Source: Tupaia tana
Lineage: Eukaryota; Chordata; Mammalia; Scandentia; Tupaiidae
Reading direction: 5' to 3'
NCBI GenBank assembly: GCA_026018925.1
Contig: JAKSZU010000009.1
Coordinates: forward strand, 73,318,041 to 73,382,040
Length of the DNA: 64,000 nt
Position 1 is the stretch's first letter; each line of letters begins with the position of its first letter. Of the stretch, positions 59,020 to 64,000 are shown one piece after another. The translations under genes and the position numbers were made by a program. The notes below the pieces were generated by a model. It searched no databases, was not told where the DNA came from, and worked only from the letters and a program-made list of their open reading frames with translations.

Positions 59020-59860
59020 CGGAAAGTGTAAAGAAGAAAATAACTACCATAAATTAATGGCAAGCTGAAGAAAAATGTTTGCAATGTGTGACAAATCTTT
59101 AGTAGAAAATTGCTTTTACAAATCAATTTACAAATAAAACATGCTAGTATAAAAATGGGTAAAGCTAATGGTTGAGTGATTTTATCAAAGTAATATAGTA
59201 ACCATAGAAATTCAAATGAAAACAGTGATTTATCTTTTATTAACTTCCAGACTAGTAAAGACTACAAAAAGATGATGCAAACTGTTGGTTAGGGTTTAAA
59301 AAAATCAGAAATCTCATACATTGGAGGGCACTTTAAAAATATTGGAGCCTAGCAATTCCCCTTTTAGTATTCCATTATAATGGACCAACAGGCCAAATAT
59401 GTATGACGAGCTGTACTACAATATGTTTTATGACAATGACTATTTCTTTTTTTGTTTGTTTGTTTGTTAGAGAGACATTTTTGCTATAGGGCATGTGTGC
59501 TCACCAGAGAAAGACAGAAAGCTAGAAATCACCCTCTGGGGGAATGACCATGCCACAGTCCCTTCTTCATTCTCCTCTAGGGATTTTATGCATGCATGCA
59601 CATGCGCCTGGTGTGAGTCTTAGGCAGCAAGGTCTAGGACTTGAAACATGGTCGACTATGTGGGAGTCCTACGATGTAATCATTTCACCATCTGGGGGTC
59701 CCAATAATGAATATTTCTGAAAAGAATACAAATAGCAGTATGTAATTAATCAAGTAATGATATACTCATACAATAGATGTCATTAAACCTGAAGATTGCA
59801 AAGATAAATATGAGTAATGACATTATGAGCATTTTCTAATGTCATTAAATAACCTATCTT
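59020..59860 (+). mobile_element. Old LINE-1 fragment, interrupted by a SINE
   Basis: AGCAATTCCCCTTTTAGTAT, then ATATGTATGACGAGCTGTAC and ACTCATACAATAGATGTCAT fit a decayed ORF2 C-terminus on both sides of the SINE at 59448. Confidence 0.5.
59448..59704 (-). mobile_element. SINE family A, intermediate, in HDX intron 2
   Basis: CAATGACTATTTCT before and TAATGAATATTTCT after are the target duplication. (GTTT)n lies at the A-tail side. Confidence 0.87.
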
Positions 59861-60168
59861 TAGTATGCTTTCATTTTTTTCACAAATAAATGTATGATGA
59901 ACATCACCACACATAAATTTTTTCTGATTCTGTTTTTTAAGATAAATTCCCAGAAATGTGTTTAAGTCAAAGAATATGTAAACATTTTATAGTTCTTGGT
60001 GTGTATTAATTGAATGGGTTTTGAGGAGAGGAGCAATAATACATTCTGTTCACAATGTTCTTAGATATTTATTAAGTGTGAATCCTTGATCATCTTTGCC
60101 CAAATTGTTTTTTCTTCATTTGTTTGAAGATTTTTTTTTCATAATACTATTTTTTTTAATCCTTTCAG

Positions 60169-61284
60169 ACGTGGGTTGGCAATAAGAGAAGAAAAATGAG
60201 TAGTAAGAATTCTGAATCAGGAACGGTAACAACAGGAAATGTTTCCAGTAACTCTTTGGCAGCTCCAGACATTACTGTCAGAAATGTGGTTAATCTCACT
60301 CGGCCCTCAAGCCAACAGTCTTCTTGGACATCTACCAATAATGATGTCATAGTAACTGGCATTTACAGTCCAGACAGTTCATCAAGTAGACAAGGGACAA
60401 CCAAACACACAAATATACAAAATATAGAAGCACATAAAATTCCCATTCAGAAAACGGCCAATAAAAGTGATACTGAATTTCAGTTGCACATTCCAGTTCA
60501 AAGACAAGTAGCACACTGTAAAAATGCTTCCCTACTCCTAGGTGAAAAAACAATTATTTTGTCAAGACAGACAAGTGTGCTAAATGCTGGAAATTCGGTA
60601 TATAATCACACAAAGAAAAACTATGGAAGCTCTTCAGTGCAAGCTTCTGAAATGACGGTATCTCAAAAGCCATCTGTTTGCCACCGACCTTGCAAAATTG
60701 AACCAGTTGGAATTCAAAGGTCATATAAGCCTGAACATACAGGTCTGGCATCACATAACTTATGTGGGCAAAAGCCAAGTATTAGAGACCCTTACTGTAG
60801 AACACAAAACTTGGAAATCCGTGAAGTGTTTTCATTGGCAGTTAGTGATTACCCCCAGAGAATTCTGGGAGGAAATGGCCCACAGAAGTCTAGTTCAGCA
60901 GAAGGAACTTGTTTGTCCATTGCAATGGAGACTGGTGATGCTGAAGATGAATATACCAGAGAGGAAGAGTTGGCGTTGATGGGAGCACAGATACCAAACT
61001 ACTCAAAATTTTATGAAAGTGGCAGTTCCCTTCGAGCTGAGAACCAAAGTACAATTTTGCCTGGACAAGGAAGAAATATGCCAAATTCGCAAATGGTGAA
61101 TATTAGAGATTTGTCAGACAATGTACTGTATCAAAATAGAGACTACCATTTGACACCACGGACCTCATTGCATACAGCATCTACTACAATGTACAGTAAT
61201 ACAAATTCATCACGGAGTAATTTTTCTCCACATTTTACATCATCAAACCAATTGAGATTATCACAAAACCAAAACAATTACCAG
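60169..61284 (+). CDS. HDX: HDX exon 3: end of homeodomain 1 and long linker
   Basis: The exon starts after the acceptor CCTTTCAG (60161-60168) and ends at CAG before GTAATG (61285). It is 1,116 nt, 372 uninterrupted codons in phase with exon 2, giving residues 50-421. TWVGNKRRK at residues 50-58 completes the DNA-recognition helix: the conserved Trp and Asn are present, and Val-Gly replaces the usual Phe-x. The rest is low in predicted structure, rich in Ser, Thr, Asn and Gln, with an acidic patch METGDAEDEY at residues 302-311 followed by an EEE run. The internal ATG at 60196 opens a 370-codon ORF, but it is residue 59 and not the start. Reading past 61284 is intron. Assignment to HDX rests on recall of the human protein. 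Confidence 0.95.
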
Positions 61285-62390
61285 GTAATGTGTGAACTTA
61301 TTTTATAAAGGTTTAAAAAGCTGTTTTTAGTTTTAAAAACTGGTGTTTATCCATTTAGACTTCAGACCTGAGTCACTTGTCACTTACTTCATTTTGAAGT
61401 AATTTTAGATTTTTCTCTTCAAAGTGATGTTTTGGGTTCAATCCTTGAAGAATCTTGTGCTTTCTTTGTAATGTTTAAAATGATCAGCTTTTTCTTTACA
61501 GAATATAGTCATTTTTATAATATGGCAGCTTTCTCATGACATTTAAAACAATTTTGTTCAGGAAATGGTAACTTTGTGGAAAGCATGACATTTACTATCA
61601 CTAAAATAGGATTAAATTTACTAGGTTCATTCTCTTGAACATAGATTATTCTTGTAATGGTTTTTACTTGCAACTTGGGGAAACATCACTAGACATATGG
61701 TGCTGTCCCTGGGTACATAACCAGGCAAGTCAATCATTTTTCTAGGTGCTGGTGGTTGAGAAGTCAGAGACTGCAGTAACTCAGCCAACTTATTTTTCTA
61801 AAAGTGAAAGCTTTAGTAAAATATTCAGTGTAATATTAGCCAATCTATTTAAAAAAATATTTGTAGAGCAAAAACATATTCAGAGTAAGAACTAAAGCAA
61901 ATTTAGATCAGTACACAAAATCGGTGTTTTTTTGTTTCACATAGTCTATTGTTCATGTAGGCTTCAGACAATTTTTTTAGCAGTGTAATATAACCCTAAC
62001 TCAGAATATCTCTTAAGGCCATAGACCTCTGAAAAATCTGTGTTAGAGAATATGAATATAGATATTTGCCACTATTCTCGTTACTGACTAGACACTTTTC
62101 TCTGTTCAACCACAATACTTAAGGTTTATCTGGATTTAAGATATTTTCAGGCTGTTCTCAACCAATTTGATGAACCATCTTCTCTAACTCCCTTTATCTT
62201 ACAGTTCCTTGGTTCAAAACGAAAGCTTAACACAGTATAGAATGTATCCTTTGGTATCTGGCTCTGAGTTCCATCATCATCATTAATGGTCGCTTCTAAT
62301 GAGATTGACTCATTAAGGTCCTCCCCAGCTGCCCCTTCCCTTCTTTCACTTCCTCTTTCATACTTTAGTCATTCATTGTGTTTCTTAATA
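61285..62390. other. HDX: Start of intron 3
   Basis: GTAATG donor, then 1.1 kb of unique-looking sequence without recognised repeats. Confidence 0.5.
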
Positions 62391-62394
62391 ATAG

Positions 62395-62600
62395 TAACAA
62401 TAGTAAGAGTTACTATTTGTTGAGGGCTTGCCATATACAAGGCCCCATCAGTCATTTTATATATCCAGTCTAATTTAATCTTCATGATGATCTGAACAGA
62501 TAGTCATCCTATCTATTTTAACTGCATGCCCAGGACCTCACAGTTAGTAAATGACAGAACCAGAATTCCAACTCAGGAATCTATTATATCATTCATCTAT
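62395..62600 (-). mobile_element. MIR SINE remnant
   Basis: TCTAATTTAATCTTCATGAT, CCCAGGACCTCACAGTTAGT and ACCAGAATTCCAACTCAGGA follow reversed MIR. Confidence 0.72.
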
Positions 62601-62855
62601 TTTTTTCTGCTTTATCATACAGCATAATTATTGAATTGTTGGAAGAGTCATCACATATTTTTCCATGGTTTTCTATGCAAAAATACATCATGACTTCTCT
62701 GATAACTCAATATTTCAACTGTATTAAAATTACTGGGTGGCATGAGAATTAAGTTTCATTTTAATTTTTTTATAAGCCCACTACACAACACTCTTAAGTA
62801 TAATTGGACCTGTGGTCTTACCTTGTTATAGTCTCTCTTTTTCTTTGCAATATTT

Positions 62856-62878
62856 AAAAAAAAAAAAAAAAAAAAAAA
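62856..62878 (+). repeat. A23 homopolymer
   Basis: Uninterrupted A-run in intron 3, without a recognised element before it. Confidence 0.9.
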
Positions 62879-62969
62879 CTAAATTTGTTTTTTTATAAAT
62901 AAACTTTGAGTGGAAAAAAATGTAGCAATTGTTTTAAAAATAGTAATCTTCTTAAGGGAAAGGTAGCCT

Positions 62970-63150
62970 GACTCAACAATTTAGAGTATGAGCTTAGAGC
63001 CTGGATAAACTTGATTTCAAATCTAGATTCTGCCTTGTGTTACTTCAGGCAAGTGACTTAATCTCTTTGTGTAACAGTTTATTTGTATGATGTGGTTAAT
63101 CTCTACTTCACAGGAATGCTGCTACATGAAATGACATAGTGTGTGTTGGA
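62970..63150 (+). mobile_element. MIR SINE remnant
   Basis: GAGCCTGGATAAACTTGATT, AGGCAAGTGACTTAATCTCT and TGTAACAGTTTATTTGTATG match MIR in order. Confidence 0.78.
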
Positions 63151-63740
63151 GTCACCCCACCATAGCCTTCCTAGTCAGTTAGGATCATGGGCATGCACAC
63201 CTGGCATATATATTAGGTCAGCCAGGAAAATGAACCCATGATCCTACAAATGGATCCAATGTCATTTCAGCAGTGCATTACTGTTGTGCCTTGCACAGAT
63301 TATTACCTTTCCTGGCAAGTAAACTTTCTTATACATGTGACCTCATACCAGGAAAGTTAATGAAATTCTGCTAGTCCAGGTCTCCTTATATTCCATTTTA
63401 AGTAAAATATTGCAGAGCCCAAAATTATCACAGAAAAATTGAAGAAGAAAAACTGGCTGAAAGAAGACTGGAGGTCAGCCACTCTTACCGTAACTATTGA
63501 AGGCCAAATATTCCTATTTATATTATACCGAACTTTCTTAAGCTAACTTAACTAAAGACAGTATGGTAAAGAGAGTTTGCAGAGACCTTTATTATTGCAT
63601 CATTTTGCCTCACTTTTCCTTTAGTTAGTTGAGACTTGAGGAAACCAAGACACCTTGGGGAAGTGTTGTCCATGAAAGTTAGCCAACATAGCCAACAAAC
63701 TTTGGTTTGTTTTATTTGGCTTTAAAGAGGGAGCGGGTGG
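63151..63740. other. HDX: Intron 3, no clear feature
   Basis: 63130-63300 could be a very old SINE (GGGCATGCACACCTGGCATA), but it is not assignable. The rest is unrecognised. Confidence 0.35.
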
Positions 63741-63751
63741 AGGAGAAGGGG

Positions 63752-63856
63752 GTTATATTTGACAGGGTCTTGCCATGTCATGACGCTCCTGCCCTAGCTT
63801 ATCAGTAAACTAGGACTATAAGGTAGTGCCACTGTTCCCAGCCTGTTTAAGTTGGT
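63752..63856 (-). mobile_element. Possible 7SL-derived (FLAM/Alu-like) monomer remnant
   Basis: TTGACAGGGTCTTGCCATGT, GACGCTCCTGCCCTAGC and AACTAGGACTATAAGG, ending GTGCCACTGTTCCCAGCCTG, parallel a reversed Alu-type monomer with a central deletion. Similarity by eye only. Confidence 0.4.
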
Positions 63857-64000
63857 TCAGAAAAGAACCTGGGCTTCTCACTCAGCTTTACCCATCACAT
63901 AGCGACACCCTACCTGTTTCCCCACAATGACTGGCCTAGCCTCCAAGGTTTTGTTTGTTTGTTTGTTTTAATAAATATCTACATGGACTTGTTTTTTTAA

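Larger units (their letters stand above)
4277..64000 (+). other. HDX: HDX gene locus (5' part; 3' part beyond window)
   Basis: HDX encodes a nuclear homeodomain protein of about 690 residues in human, with two divergent homeodomains; its biochemical role is poorly known. The window shows a promoter with non-coding exon 1 ending at 4435, exon 2 (54017-54163) carrying the start codon, and exon 3 (60169-61284). Introns are about 49.6 kb and 6.0 kb, all with GT donors and AG acceptors. Exons 2 and 3 join in phase 0 and encode residues 1-421. The second homeodomain and C-terminus are not in the window. Linking exon 1 to exon 2 across 50 kb is inference; no other first exon is obvious. Confidence 0.85.

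Noticed and set aside
60347-60778. Minus-strand ORFs inside HDX exon 3
   Set aside because: Shadows of the real coding frame.
60196-61308. 370-codon ORF as a complete single-exon gene
   Set aside because: Its Met is residue 59 of HDX. A good acceptor precedes it in frame, a donor lies at 61285, and the last codons are intronic.

Overview
This is mammalian nuclear DNA: AT-rich, with spliced exons far apart and most of the length made of interspersed repeats. The one real protein-coding gene is HDX (highly divergent homeobox), on the + strand and incomplete at the right edge. In human HDX lies on Xq21, so an X-linked origin is likely; the high LINE-1 density fits. The dominant short repeat is a tRNA-derived SINE with intact A and B boxes in its youngest copies (about 43 copies in 64 kb). 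It resembles my recollection of the CYN SINEs of colugos (Dermoptera), which makes a colugo the best guess (about 0.6). The species rests on that recollection and not on a search.

Layout. 1-4,100: 5' flank of HDX with an old LINE-1 fragment, SINEs and L2 remnants. 4,130-4,970: GC-rich promoter region with an inverted CCAAT box and a perfect CRE, a first exon ending at a splice donor at 4,435/4,436, and a second NRF1/GC-box cluster about 550 bp further on. 4,436-54,016: about 50 kb intron 1. It holds two long minus-strand LINE-1s (11.7-18.6 and 19.0-26.0 kb), other LINE-1 3' ends, two old plus-strand LINE-1s (about 30.9-35.6 and 38.8-48.5 kb), a younger LINE-1 nested in the second of these (44.6-47.3 kb), a broken RPL7 processed pseudogene (39.2-40.1 kb), and about 35 SINEs. 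54,017-54,163: HDX exon 2 with the start codon. 54,164-60,168: intron 2. 60,169-61,284: large HDX exon 3. 61,285-64,000: start of intron 3, with MIR remnants.

The two coding exons join in phase and give residues 1-421: the first homeodomain plus a long Ser/Thr/Asn-rich linker. The second homeodomain and C-terminus must lie beyond 64,000. Exon 1 is non-coding, so control sits in the 4.2-5.0 kb region.

The most interesting structures are not genes. They are a roughly 290-bp imperfect palindrome with a TA/CA core (48.8-49.1 kb); a 42-bp-arm fold-back beside the RPL7 pseudogene (40.1-40.2 kb); an inverted snap-back at a LINE-1 5' junction (17.4 kb); two SINEs sharing one target site (22.5-23.1 kb); a SINE holding two younger SINEs (52.3-53.1 kb); tandem 129-bp monomers in a LINE-1 5' UTR (18.4 kb); and a second, unrelated SINE-like family. 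I found no new gene system, CRISPR, prokaryotic element or endogenous retrovirus.
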